Part shown: positions 12,805-23,410 of the stretch, piece after piece
Layout: every line of letters begins with the position of its first letter
How positions within the stretch are numbered: position 1 is the first letter of the stretch
Source: Clytia hemisphaerica
Lineage: Eukaryota > Cnidaria > Hydrozoa > Leptothecata > Clytiidae
Length of the DNA stretch: 64,000 bases
Reading direction: 5' to 3'
Assembly (NCBI GenBank): GCA_902728285.1
Contig: CACVBU010001358.1
Coordinates: 1,745,419 to 1,809,418, forward strand
The notes under the pieces: generated by a model
The model's input: the letters and a program-made list of their open reading frames with translations, nothing else
Databases searched by the model: none
What the model was told of the DNA's origin: nothing
Made by a program: the position numbers and the translations under genes

Positions 12805-13162
12805 GTTAAAACGGGCTTTCTCCTCCATAATTTCCCGTGTCAAAACGCCTTCCTTACGCCCTGACTGACGCCCGTTTTTAATTTCACAGCGAAAAATGCA
12901 CCCAGTGAAGTATAAGTAATGTATCATGATTCGAGTCGACTGATAAACTATATATATAATATATGTTACAAGTTCCTTACGGATTCTCAAGCCCGGTTAT
13001 AATAAAACTATTACATGTTAGTCGCAGACCCGACTGGCAATTGTTATGTAGCAGGTTGAAACATGAGTTTTTGCTAGAAAGATGCAGTTTGTTTTCACCT
13101 AGCCTGGGAATCCAAGCGTTAAACTTTATTCACAGTCTAGTTTATGATATTTTTGCTGCTTA

Positions 13163-13240
13163 TTTAACGCTTGGCGCAGGTAACTCGCCTGCAAGGAGAT
13201 TTTTAACGCTTGGCGCAGGTAACTCGCCTGCAAGGAGATT
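13163..13240. repeat. 39-bp exact tandem duplication
   Basis: Two adjacent copies beginning TTTAACGCTTGGCGCAGG at 13163 and 13202. The reverse complement of the unit start (AAGCGTTAAA) also occurs about 45 bp upstream, so a small inverted structure is possible. Confidence 0.9.
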
Positions 13241-13787
13241 TTTCCCTGCAATGCAGGTTCGGCCTGATTGGCCAGCTTTCGGCCTATTACTTAGCAGTAC
13301 TTTCGCGCGCATTTTGATGATTTCGATGCGCGCGCATAATTTATGGAAAAAACTGCAGAAAAAAGGAAAACAAATGAAAATGAAAACATAGATTCATTTC
13401 GAAACAAAATGGCTGTTGACTGGAAGTCTAAATACATGTGGCTGATGTTTTGATGTGGTTTTTAGTATTTTTGAAAGTCTTTTTTAGAGCTTGTAAAAGA
13501 ATTTTTATGGTAAGTTAATTATGTGTGTTTGCCTGGGTTTCCAAAGTTCAGAAAGTCTGTCAACATGGGTTCACACACAGACTGTTTATAAGTTTCTGTC
13601 TCAGACTAATCTACCTGCACCAAGCTCTATAATTTTAGAACTTTGTGATGTGAGGTGAGGTATTTTTTGTTTTTTCTAAAATTATGAGCTTGGATTCCTA
13701 GGCTAGTTTTCACCAAGTTAAATCTTTAAAATAAATCAAACTGTGTGGGTTTCTTTACTTCCAAACAACCTACCAATAGTTTTTGAA

Positions 13788-14651
13788 CCGGCAGGTCCAA
13801 AATGCATAAAACATAATGCATATTGCATAATGCATAATGCATAATATATGAAAAATGTCAATTTTAGAGGCTATAATAAGGAGAATTTGAATGATAATAC
13901 TTTCAACAAAACAAATATACCACTTTCTGCCAGAAAATAAAGGGTAGAAAGCTGTAAATTTGAATTTTGGATGATGAAGAAAATCCATGATCCACTGAAA
14001 ATTCTTGCCGCCATTTTGATTTTCATAGTTGTATTTTACAGAACGTAGTATAGTGTAGAAAAAAACACGAAAATATCTCCTCCGTATATTACTTTTCTAA
14101 CTTGAAAACGTAAATTTTATAGCAAGATCTTTATTCTGGGTTTTCTCAGAGATCGAACAATTGCTAATAAATTTCAACGGGTTTTCCCTCTTACAAAGCA
14201 TTAACCATGTGAATTCTTTTTGTTAGATAAGCCAATATCCAGCCAATATAAATTAAAGAGCTTCATGCGAAAGCTAGATCTAAGAAAATAGAATTCGAAT
14301 TTTTTTACATTCGAATGTTTATGTATTTACCTTTTTTTTGAGAAAGAAAAAGGGGAAAACCTTTCTGATCTGTTGCATCTTCTTATTATTTATGCTGACG
14401 GAAAACCCTTTGTTGTTATGATTCGAATGTTTTCTTTTTCGTTCAGATGGGGTTCAGATTCGAAAAGTAAATATCATGTCTGGGAAATCCCTCTGATTGG
14501 AATGTTTACTTAAGAAAGTCTTCTAAAGAGGTTTTCGCGGTTTTAGCATCTACAACAAAGGAGAGTTTTAGAAAATATAATATCGTTCTGTAAATTACAC
14601 AATACTATTATGCATTATGCAATATGCAATATGGCATTTTGTACCTGCCGG
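13788..14651. mobile_element. Non-autonomous DNA transposon with 8-bp TSD (hAT-like)
   Basis: The ends are inverted: CCGGCAGGTCCAAAATGC on the left and, read inwards, CCGGCAGGTACAAAATGC on the right, followed on both sides by runs of ATTGCATAATGCATAAT. An exact 8-bp direct repeat, TTTTTGAA, flanks it at 13780-13787 and 14652-14659. An 8-bp duplication fits the hAT superfamily (P elements also make 8 bp). No transposase is visible in the 864 bp. Confidence 0.85.
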
Positions 14652-14659
14652 TTTTTGAA

Positions 14660-15230
14660 CACTCCATAATAAAGGAAGATGGCTGTTCTTGTGGATTGAC
14701 TTTCTGGTTACCCCATATAAACACGATGTGACATGAAAGTGAAGAGACATGATTTGTTGGTTATTGTTTGATTTCTTGACTTGTATATCTCATGGCAAAT
14801 GGGACAAATGACTTTTCATGTATTGCTTGGCTCTACATATGATACCTCTAACTTTGAACACCTCCAGAATGTTGAAAAAAGCATTTTATGAGATAAGTTT
14901 CGATTGTAATTTTCATGGAAATTTTTAAGCGACAGATTTGACTTGGTGTCAGTTTTGTTTGGTTGATAAATCTTTAGCTTCGCCATGACCGTGGGATGAT
15001 TTTCAATAAACTTTTGTTGTTATACACAGTCACTTTTACACATGACTCATGACTCCAGCCACGATTGGTATCAGACAGTCAGAATGTTGGAAAAAAAAAC
15101 ATTTTACGAGAAATTGTTGATAGAAATTATATTGACTTATTTTTACAATTTTGGTGGTGTGGGTTTTGTTGGTTGATAATGTTTACACCGTGGGATCCTG
15201 TTACGGTATATTGATTGTTGTTTGTTGGAA
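14660..15230. other. Intergenic, nothing recognised
   Basis: AT-rich sequence between two transposons. I see no gene, RNA or repeat in it. Confidence 0.5.
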
Positions 15231-15232
15231 TA

Positions 15233-15617
15233 CACCGTTTAACAGTCTCGCCATCTCCACCGTAGAGGCGGTAGGTAAAAATGATCACTTTAGTACTGTG
15301 GCTGGAAGGTTAGAGAAATGTAAATATTGCCTTTTTTTTTCCTTCCTTTAAAGAGAATGTTTTAGATGTTTGAGCATGATATTAATGACAATTTTATGTA
15401 TCTCTCCTGAAAATTTCACAAAAATTCATCAAGAGGAAAAGAAGTTATGATTAAAAGGAGTTCTTTACCTACCATTTCTCTGCTGGGTTTTCTTATGAGA
15501 ACTGGATGTTTACCTACCATTTTTTACGGGGGAGAGTGAAGTTTCTTGTGGTTGCCAAAATCAAAACAAATAGAAAATTGTTCATACGCTTGCGCAACCG
15601 ACACCTGTTAAACGGTG
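15233..15617. mobile_element. MITE with TA target duplication
   Basis: Inverted ends CACCGTTTAACAG at 15233 and its complement ending at 15617, flanked by TA on both sides (15231-15232 and 15618-15619). At 385 bp without coding capacity it fits a Tc1/mariner-type MITE. Confidence 0.65.
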
Positions 15618-15782
15618 TATTGATTACCAAAAAAAAGAGAACCTTTTTTTGATAAATACTTTATTTTTTTCATGAACCGTGTGGATGGTTGACATCTTTC
15701 TCTAGTCTAGTCTTGTAAACCAATGCAGTGTCTGTTTTCAAATCTTGAATTCTCTATACCTACTGAACTAAATAGACTTTTT

Positions 15783-15948
15783 TTAAAAGAGGCAGCCATG
15801 TTGAATAATTATGTACTCCAGCATAAAAACAATGATACAGCCATGCATAATTACTGTATCATGCATATTATAATAATTATGCATGGCTGTATCATTGTTT
15901 TTATGCTGGAGTACATAATTATTCAATATGGCTGCCTCTTAAAAAAAA
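15783..15948. mobile_element. Near-perfect hairpin MITE
   Basis: Two arms of about 67-70 bp match with one mismatch. The left begins AAGAGGCAGCCATGTTG and the right, read inwards, AAGAGGCAGCCATATTG, separated by a loop of about 20 bp. T-runs lie outside each arm. No target duplication could be fixed because the ends fall in homopolymers. Confidence 0.8.
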
Positions 15949-15954
15949 AGGTCC

Positions 15955-16371
15955 ACTGTTTACAAGCTATTTAAATGCTTTGAAACTTTGGGCCACATTT
16001 TTTTCTTTGTTGCTATTAAAGATAGATTTTTACTTTGTTGTAATGTAAATTTATTGTAAAGTTTTAGTTTTTGAGTTTAGTTCATCTGCAGTAGTATTTT
16101 TTCAGTAATCCTTAAATCTTGTGAATAAAGTAACATTTAACCAGACTTATTGCCCTCATTATATTCAAATTTGTATTTTTTTTAGGACTGATAAGTACAT
16201 ATTTTTAAACACCAAAACAAAGCAAACAACATGCCAGTTCTTTCTGGACAAATATATATGTATACTTTATTATGTGTGCTTTTTTATATATGTCAGTAAT
16301 GACCTTTATTTTTAAGGAAATATTTAGTCGCAATTTTGCGATTCTTGTTTTTGATAAAACGATGAACGATC
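15955..16371. other. Intergenic, nothing recognised
   Basis: AT-rich sequence. I see no gene, RNA or repeat in it. Confidence 0.5.
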
Positions 16372-16558
16372 TTTTTCATAATCTGGTCTGTGAAATGTAT
16401 TGGCTAAACATAAACAAACATGGTAGCTACCCATGTGATTCTTAAAGAATCTGGGACAGAATCATCATCAAACAACTTTCAAACAAAATAGCTAGTGCTA
16501 GTGCTAGTACAAAATAACATTGACAACTCTTGTATTTCACAGACCAGATTATGAAAAA
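16372..16558. mobile_element. Short element with perfect 25-bp terminal inverted repeats
   Basis: Positions 16372-16396 and 16534-16558 are exact reverse complements (left end TTTTTCATAATCTGG). The interior carries a (GTGCTA)-type short repeat. No target duplication is seen. It directly abuts the GC-rich block on its right. Confidence 0.75.
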
Positions 16559-16803
16559 GGCGGTAAAAGACGCAGCCGCCTTTTAAAAAACGTGGCCGCC
16601 CTTTATAACTGACGACGCGTTTTTAAAGGAAGGCCGCCTGTTATAAAGAGTGGGCGCCAGTTATAAAGGGCGGCCACCTTTTTCGAAGGAAAAGGGTGAC
16701 CGCTTATTATAAAAGGCGGCCGCCAGTATTATAGGCGGCTGCTCTTTGTAAAAGGCGGCCGCGGATTATAACTGGCGGCCGCCTCTTAAAAAGGCGGCCG
16801 CCA
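16556..16803. repeat. GC-rich degenerate tandem block of GGCGGCCGCC units
   Basis: About ten imperfect units of 22-25 bp combine AAAGGCGGCCGCC-like palindromes with TTATAA-like spacers. This is a sharp GC island in an otherwise AT-rich region, containing several NotI-type sites (GCGGCCGC). It has no coding frame and lies between a small TIR element and a LINE fragment. Confidence 0.85.
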
Positions 16804-16815
16804 AAAGCAAAATAA

Positions 16816-17160
16816 CTAAAAACTTCGAAATACCAGATCAGCTACGGTAGCTTTCTCAGAAACATGGCTCACAAGGACGTCTCTTTCGTCGTGAATGGGT
16901 GGAATTTCAGAGGTTTTTCGTATGTTCAGAAACTGCTTAAGGGTAGACAAGGATTTCTTCCTTCCGATGTTTGGATCATTTAAAGAAATATCAAGACGAG
17001 AAAAATAGTTGTCCTTGGCAGTTTTAATGATCAATCTGCACTCGACAACCATATCATCTAAAGGATTTTGCCATTTTCTCCATCGACGATATATTAGCCT
17101 TGTCCAGAAGCATCTGCTTTATCAGATAAGCAAATCCTCACTGCAAAATATTGTGCTATT
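16816..17160 (-). pseudogene. LINE remnant, endonuclease-to-RT linker
   Basis: On the minus strand, residues such as AKDNYFSRLDISLNDP, SLSTLKQFLNI and EIPPIHDERD match the connector that precedes reverse transcriptase in CR1/jockey-like LINEs (pattern: ...KKWWS.LK..L.....IPPL..). The open part is 16816-17052; related codons continue to about 17100 past a stop. Neither endonuclease nor RT core is present, so it is a fragment. Confidence 0.6.
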
Positions 17161-17525
17161 ATTTTTTTATTCCCACTGAATCTTATGGCTAGAACACAAT
17201 GGAAATTTAAATCTGCCAGTCATTAAAACATGCGGGAATATCAATCTCCATCGAGTTTTAGTCCGTTATTTTTATCTCCACTGGCTGATAAGATCGCGCC
17301 AGGTCTGTGAGAAAAGGGTGTCTAAATAAAAGCTTTATTATTTCAGGAGCTATCAACATTAGTTTCACTATTGCACAGAAACCCCCTTCCGCCCCCCCCC
17401 CCCCTAGTACGATAGGTCGATTTTCAACGTTTTCGAGCACTTTTTGAAATTAACTTTTTCATTCAATTGAGCATAACTTTTGATCTAATGATGCGAATTT
17501 AATAAATGACCCATCAAAGTTTAAG

Positions 17526-18056
17526 CAGGGATATGTTATAGCGGAGCTGGATAACCCACATTTGAAAAAGTCTTGTTCTAGCCAATTATTCTGCTGCTGC
17601 ATTTATCCTTTACGATTAAAAACTTTTAATTAGATCAAGAGGGTCTGTAAAACATTGGTGAAATGACAATTTAAAAAAAATGAAAAATATTGTTTAAAAA
17701 TTTCAAGTTAATTGAGACAATATTTGTAAAAATATTTACATCCGAAATCTTTAAAGAGGAATCATGAAAGCTTCCCAAATTCATAACACATGCTGATAGA
17801 ATTAGATTTCATTTACAAGGAAGCTTTTGGGGTATCTTCTGCATTTAGTATTTTGATGAAAAGCGGGAACATCATAACGAAATATGAGCAAACAAACGTA
17901 CTGCATGAATACTTTGTCTGCTTCATTTTCCCTATAAAAACAGAACACTCAAGGGGACAGGATTTCTATTGAACAGTTTACAATAGAAAAGACAAAGAAG
18001 CAATCCACTAAGGAATTCTCTCGTCCTTCATCCAGCTCCGCTATAACATCTCCCTG
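17526..18056. mobile_element. TIR element, about 531 bp
   Basis: The left end CAGGGATATGTTATAGCGG continues as AGCTGGAT. The right end, read inwards, is CAGGGAGATGTTATAGCGG continuing the same way, giving about 28 bp of inverted repeat with one mismatch. TTTAAG sits close to both outer borders, offset by one base, and may be the target duplication. There is no transposase. Confidence 0.75.
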
Positions 18057-18151
18057 ATTTAAGTTTATTTTTGCTCTTTCCAATGAATTTGGAATGGTTC
18101 TTTTAAAATTTTTAGATTATTAGAAAATTAGTTTTAAAGAGAGAAACTTTT

Positions 18152-20066
18152 TTGTGGCGCACCCGGTAGAATAGCAGCGTAGATACCGTATAAAGTGGGA
18201 GCCAGCTTACAACCTTGTTTGACACCACTGTTGTAATTGAAAAGGTTTGACAATTCACCACCGATGATGAGGTGGGCTTCAACATTCGTATAAAGCAATC
18301 TGATCAAGCTGACAAGTTTCTGAGGACAGCCAATTTTTTCAAGGATAGCGAAGAGTAGGGGCCGATCAACGGTATTGAAAGCTTTGAGGAAGTTGATGAA
18401 AGCGATGTAGAGGTAACATTGCTGTTTGCAGGGTTTTTTCCATCAGGTGACGTAGGGTGAATATACCGTCGTCTGTTTCTCTGCCACTTCTGTAGCCGTA
18501 TTGAGAGTATTGAGGGTATACATTAGGAATCAGGTTTTGAATTATTTGTAAAACAATGTATGCGGTGACTTTTCCCAATAGTGATATTCCACGGTAGTTA
18601 CCGCACTCAGTCCTATCGCCTTTTTTTGAAGAGGATATATATGTTGGGGTTGATCAATTCTGCTGGAATTTTGTCATTCTCCTAAAAGATATTGAAGATT
18701 TCCGATAGGTATTCTCGAAGTAGTTCACCTCCAAAAAAATGATTTCCGGAAGGATCTGGACCAGGGCTCTTTCTTAAATTTGTGCTTTTCAGTGCCTTAT
18801 TAATTTCATCTCGAGTAAGTGGTACAGCGAATGAATTGTCGATAAGAAGCTGCCGAACTTCATTCAGAACGGACTCGTCGGTGTCCAATCTGAGGTTTAG
18901 TAATTCAGAGAAGTGATCAACCCATCTTCTTTTGATTTGAGTTGCGGTAACCAAAAACGTGCCGTCCTTGGAGCGTATCTGATTAGTAGACTTGGATTTA
19001 GGACCGTATACTTCACGTAAAGTCACATAAAAGTCTAATGCTGTTCTCGAGATAAAACCTTTCCATTTGATTAGCTTTTTTCAAGAAAACAGTCGTTTTT
19101 CATCTGACGAACACGTTTCTGAAGCTTGTTTCTATGAAGATGTCTGTTTCTTAGAAGAAAATTAATCTGCGTATCATTATCGTCAAGCCAATCGTGAGAT
19201 ATTTTCTTTGCCCGTTCAGAGATCAGTTCAGGAGCGGATTCTAAAGTAGTTTTTAAGGAGTTCACATGGTCTACTCATGAGGTTGTCATTGAGGTAATCT
19301 TAGTTGCTTTATTTTATCTGCGTTCATGTTCAAGAAAGGTTTTCGAGGCGGTTTTTTACCTTTTCTTCTCTTTTTAAGGGAGAAGGAACATCTACAAATT
19401 TATCGACTTTAGTTACATTGATGGTATACTTTGTATGTTGGCGATAACGTGATCGATTTGATGCCAGTGTTTGGATCGTAAATGTTACCAGGTGGATTTT
19501 AGGGCGTTTGGAAGTTGAAACATTGGTCCCATAACAGTAAACTCGTTCTCAGTACAGAAAATAAGAAGCAATAAACCGGCGCCAACACGCGCATTAAAAT
19601 CGCCAGAAATGATTAGGTGATCATCTTTGCTGGAGTCGATAACGTTGTTAAGTTGACTGTAGAAAAGCTCTTTCTCCTCCTGGGAACGTTGCATTGTTGG
19701 ACCATAAACATTCACAAACTGAAGGTATTTTCTTGACGCAAGTTCGAGACGTAAGCACATTACTCTGTCGAATATCGGTTTCAGATCAAGGGTAACATTG
19801 GACAAACTATTTGCGATAGCGAAGCCCACACCTGTTTCTTTCTTGGTACCACCACTCCAGTAGATGGCATAATCTTTTTCAACTACGTTACCGGTCGACT
19901 CTCTACGCACCTCACTGAGGGCACAGATATCAATGTTTTCAGGATGAATTTCCTTAGAAATGATAGCTGTTGCTCTTTCTGGTCTGACTGACTTATCGCT
20001 GTCGTTAGTCGTACGCAGGTTCCAAGCGCCAAGTTTCAAATTTTGTTTTCTGTATACGGAATTCAC
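18152..20066 (-). pseudogene. Broken LINE: AP-type endonuclease plus partial reverse transcriptase
   Basis: The minus strand carries an apurinic-type endonuclease (start about 20066: KLGAWNLRTTND, ALSEVRRE, ISGDFNARVG). An internal stretch is lost just after GDFNARVGA. An in-frame TAA near 19483-19488 precedes the remaining SKHWHQIDHV motif. The RT follows in pieces: linker RTRDEINKAL-like and SPGPD near 18765, GYRSGRETDDGIF near 18490, INFLKAFNTVDR near 18370 and GVKQGCKLAPTL near 18210. In motif A the usual catalytic Asp positions read Asn (INFLKAFN). The element stops at about 18152 before the FADD motif, so it cannot be active. The style recalls RTE/CR1-group LINEs; I cannot fix the clade. 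Confidence 0.85.
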
Positions 20067-20328
20067 TCATTTCTTACCACAACCATATCTTGTGGCACAT
20101 CGGTTATTCCAAATGCGGTAACATTATCCTGACTATCGTAAACAATCATCATAAAAAGAAGTGTTAGCAAGACTGCCCTGAAAGATGACGACATTGATTG
20201 AGGCAAGACCAATGTGCCTTGGTAAGAGGCCCCGTGAGTCAGTGGCAAAGCATAGCTAGGGCGGCTGTAGGGTGCGTGGTCAATATTTTTAGAATGAAGT
20301 TCGCCAGAGTGAATACCGAGTTTGTGTA

Positions 20329-20440
20329 CCGTATTACTTCAAATTAACGCCCGTGGCGTTTATTAAATTTGTCCATTTCAGGAGGGGCGTTTATTCGAGG
20401 GGGCGTTTAAAAGAAGGGGCGTTTGTTTTAAGTAATACGG
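20329..20440. mobile_element. 112-bp MITE with TA duplication
   Basis: Inverted ends CCGTATTACTT at 20329 and its complement ending at 20440, flanked by TA (20327-20328 and 20441-20442). The interior has repeated GGGGCGTTT phrases. It fits a mariner-type MITE. Confidence 0.8.
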
Positions 20441-20580
20441 TATGTGTGTTTTTCAGCGACGGAGACGGTAAGGCTCTAATTTGGCTAGATCCTAACCAGC
20501 CGAGGACGACAGTAAAATCTTTAGTTTTACTGTCCTCGATTTTGCGGGTCAAAACTGCCGGTTATTCCAATTTGCTTCAG
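20441..20580 (+). repeat. Dispersed repeat family B, copy 1
   Basis: TATGTGTGTTTTTCAGCGAC and the following GGAGACGGTAAGG, CTAGATCCT and CCGTCCTCGAT-like phrases recur in the same order at 51777-51915. The second half can fold back on itself around GACGGTAAA/TTTACCGTC in the better copy. Confidence 0.75.
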
Positions 20581-20599
20581 TCACTTTACCGTCCTCAAA

Positions 20600-22281
20600 A
20601 TTACAAATAGATAAACTCACTAATGTTAAAAATTGCCATGCCAGATGTACTACCGAGTTGACAAAATTTAGGATAACCAGAACTGTCGATGGCGTACCCT
20701 GACAAGGGGTCTAGGGGTGGGATAACAAGTGTATAACACAGGCCCAACTGTGAACACCCAGGGAGGGAAGTAGTCACCTTATTTCTTCATTCTAGAGCAG
20801 GTCTTTAGGTAAGCATCGGACCCTAAAAAGTCATAGTTTGGTTGAGAATCAGAGTTGTGTTGTTTTAAACAAGATACACAATGTTACTTTGATCAAAATG
20901 AAGTAAAGTTAGTAAAATTATTACACTCAAAACTTCTCACGGTGTACGGTTTCTTTCCACTTCTTCAGATCGCTGCTTTTAATTGGGGACCGGAAACTGG
21001 GTTCCAAAGGCAAAGCGGGCGTACGGGGCGTACTTCACCGTAAAAACCAGAATGTTCCCTCTGAACTTTCAAATTAAATCATTCCGCTTAAAATTAGAAT
21101 TACTAAATGGTTCAAGAGACGAACCAATCCGGTCGCCTAAAAAAGACTCTGCAAGAAATCTTTCATGGATAAAGCGCCAGATTGGTTTTGTCTTTTTCCA
21201 AATTGACTGTAGCACAGCACTATCCGAATATTTGTTTTAGCGAGTTACAGGATCGAAAAAATCTACCGATGTCATATCATGCCAGTGGCACTTTATTGGT
21301 CAATAGAATATTTATTCGAGCATCGCACTATTTTCAAATGTGTGCTCTGGTTTTTCCTAAAGTTACAGACCTGTGGAGTATAGTAGTACAAAAAAAGCCA
21401 AAACTTACCAATCATTGCCAACGTAGAGCTACTTCACAGGATTGTAACTTTTGATCTAAAGTTAAGGAGAAAAAACATGAAAAGATGAACCCCTCTCTCA
21501 GCTTCTGCTTTGAATCTCTTCTAAAAGCCTATAATATGAAAAAGGTTATGATTATTTTAATAACACATGGTACTATATTGCATATGTGGTTCTTTGAATA
21601 AGAACTGAATAATAAATAATTCCTTTGATGGTGCGCTTTCAGGTAATGCATTTTGTTATTGTAAAGCAGGTAGCTTTAGTTGTATATGTTTGTATAGGAA
21701 ACTTCAAAGTCGGCTCGTTCAATCGAAAGTTTCGTTAAAGAAGACGATTCGAAATTTACTAAAATAAGGAGACAGAATTTTCCATCTGTTTTTTTTTAAC
21801 TTAAATATTAAAAAAGCCTTATTGGGCCCACTAAAATTATTGACCTTATTAACAGACTTCGCAAACACGTCCCTCCATGCCATTTGTCCCATCCATTCCA
21901 GCTTTATATAAATCTTTCATTGATTCGAAAATTATTTCAAAAAAACTCAATTTTTTTTATGTCGAATTTTCAAAAAACCATCAAAGACAGCGAGCAAACT
22001 TTTCTCTTCACATTAACCTTCTTTACACATGAAAATACCAAAAAAATCAACTGCGTTCATCAAAAATCGTTACGCAATTTAAGAATATGGTAAAACAAGC
22101 TATTCCCATGTGGGATAACATTTTTGGAAAAGCTGAAAAAAGTTTTTGGAAATAAATAACAATGATAATATAATAATAAGCCTTAACGTGAACGAGCATA
22201 AATTAGTAAAGCCTGCCGTCCACCAGGCTATTTTTTTTTAGCTATCGCGAAATAATCAACTATAAACAAAATTTCAAAAAT
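20600..22281. other. Intergenic with one dispersed repeat
   Basis: No gene supported. It contains repeat family A copy 2 (20850-20995). Confidence 0.5.
20850..20995 (+). repeat. Dispersed repeat family A, copy 2
   Basis: Diverged partner of 8495-8640 on the same strand. Shared phrases include TTTGATCAAAATGA and CACGGTG followed by ACCGGAAACTGGG. Confidence 0.65.
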
Positions 22282-23410
22282 ATGATAAAAACAGCCAAAT
22301 TTCAACCAAAAACGACATCACATGGCAAGATCCTGATCCCTGATGAAGATGAGAGTGACAAAAATCGATGTACTAAACATAATTGTATAAAAGATGATGA
22401 AAAAATGAGAATTCAATGTCATAAATACCAACGAACGCTACATTATGCCTGCACTGGACTACCACCATACCAATTAAATAAAGGTTACCAAAAATACGTG
22501 TGTATAACTTGTTGCAATAACTGTAAGCGTAAATAGCATGAAACAGCTACTACGAAGGGAGAAAATTCATGAAAAAAATTGAAGACCAAGGAAAGCTATC
22601 GATAGACGCAAATATCATTATCCATCGGGTAAATGAAAATGAAAATAAAGAAGATATCGATTTCGTTAACGAGCTTCTCAATGACGTTAATTTAAAGACT
22701 TAACAAACCTATGTCTCTCGTGTTGGAAAAGAATCTAAAGTTATGTAGGCTGCACACATCCCCTCTGATAAGTTTTGATATAGGGGATGCGAATCAGGCT
22801 CACAAAACTGTTCCGAACTTAGCAAAAAATTTGCTAACCAAAAAAAGAGTTGAATGATAGAGAACTTTGATTGACAGTTTGTCGTCTTTTGCTATCTTGA
22901 GAGTTTTGTTTGCTAATTCAATTAATTTCGTGAAACAAAAAGAAAGAGAGGAGAAAGAGAAATTTCTAGCCATATGTTCTTTTTATTTGTATCCTTATTT
23001 GATTTATATTTACGTCATCAAATAACTTAAACAATACACATCGAGTTTTTTGAAAAATACAAGTCGCCAAAATTCTGCAAAATACATAGCTAATCGGTAA
23101 TTTTCTCGGAAGCGATATCAGAGCCCGATTCGCATCCCCTATATCAAAACTAATTTGGGGATGCATGCAGCCTAAAAGTTATGCGCCCAATCAAATTTGC
23201 ATTCAAAGACGACAGTCATAGCAAATACAGATCCATGAAGAAATTGACTGAATTGAAACAACACTAGAAGTACGTAAAATTGAGTATCACCGGCAACTTG
23301 ACAAAAATGGAGAATGAACCAATCAAAGAGTGGAAAAAGAGAGCAGACAAGATGAATAAAGCCAGATCGAATGACGGTTTAAATTTTAAATGGAGGGTAT
23401 GAGGAAGCCC
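22282..23410 (+). pseudogene. LINE ORF1 remnant with PHD-like finger, interrupted by a DNA element
   Basis: The first open part (22282-22536) has a Cys/His finger of the type found in LINE ORF1 proteins (QCHKYQRTLHYACTGLPPYQ). One expected zinc ligand is Tyr (CHKY). Downstream codons are broken by stops and a 429-bp element at 22746-23174. After it, MRPIKFAFKDD and IKEWKKRADKMNKAR match the C-terminal region of such ORF1 proteins. Removing the element with one copy of its 9-bp duplication joins the frame exactly at the insertion point. Other stops remain, so the ORF was dead or dying independently. No ORF2 follows. Confidence 0.65.
22746..23174. mobile_element. TIR element with 9-bp TSD (MULE-like)
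   Basis: The ends read TAGGCTGCACACATCCCC and, inwards from the right, TAGGCTGCATGCATCCCC. Both are followed by AGTTTTGATATAGGGGATG, giving about 55 bp of imperfect inverted repeat. AAAGTTATG is duplicated exactly at 22737-22745 and 23175-23183. A 9-bp duplication fits Mutator-like elements best (Merlin makes 8-9 bp). There is no transposase. Confidence 0.8.

Larger units (their letters stand above)
11868..13787. other. Intergenic, no gene supported
   Basis: No coding gene is supported. It contains a strong small hairpin (12772-12804) and a 39-bp tandem duplication (13163-13240), listed separately, plus an AT-only tract near 12948-12964. Confidence 0.5.

Noticed and set aside
22746..23174. 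TA-flanked mariner-type MITE reading of this element
   Set aside because: TA does lie at the edges, but an exact 9-bp duplication just outside and the joined LINE frame show that TA belongs to the element's own ends.
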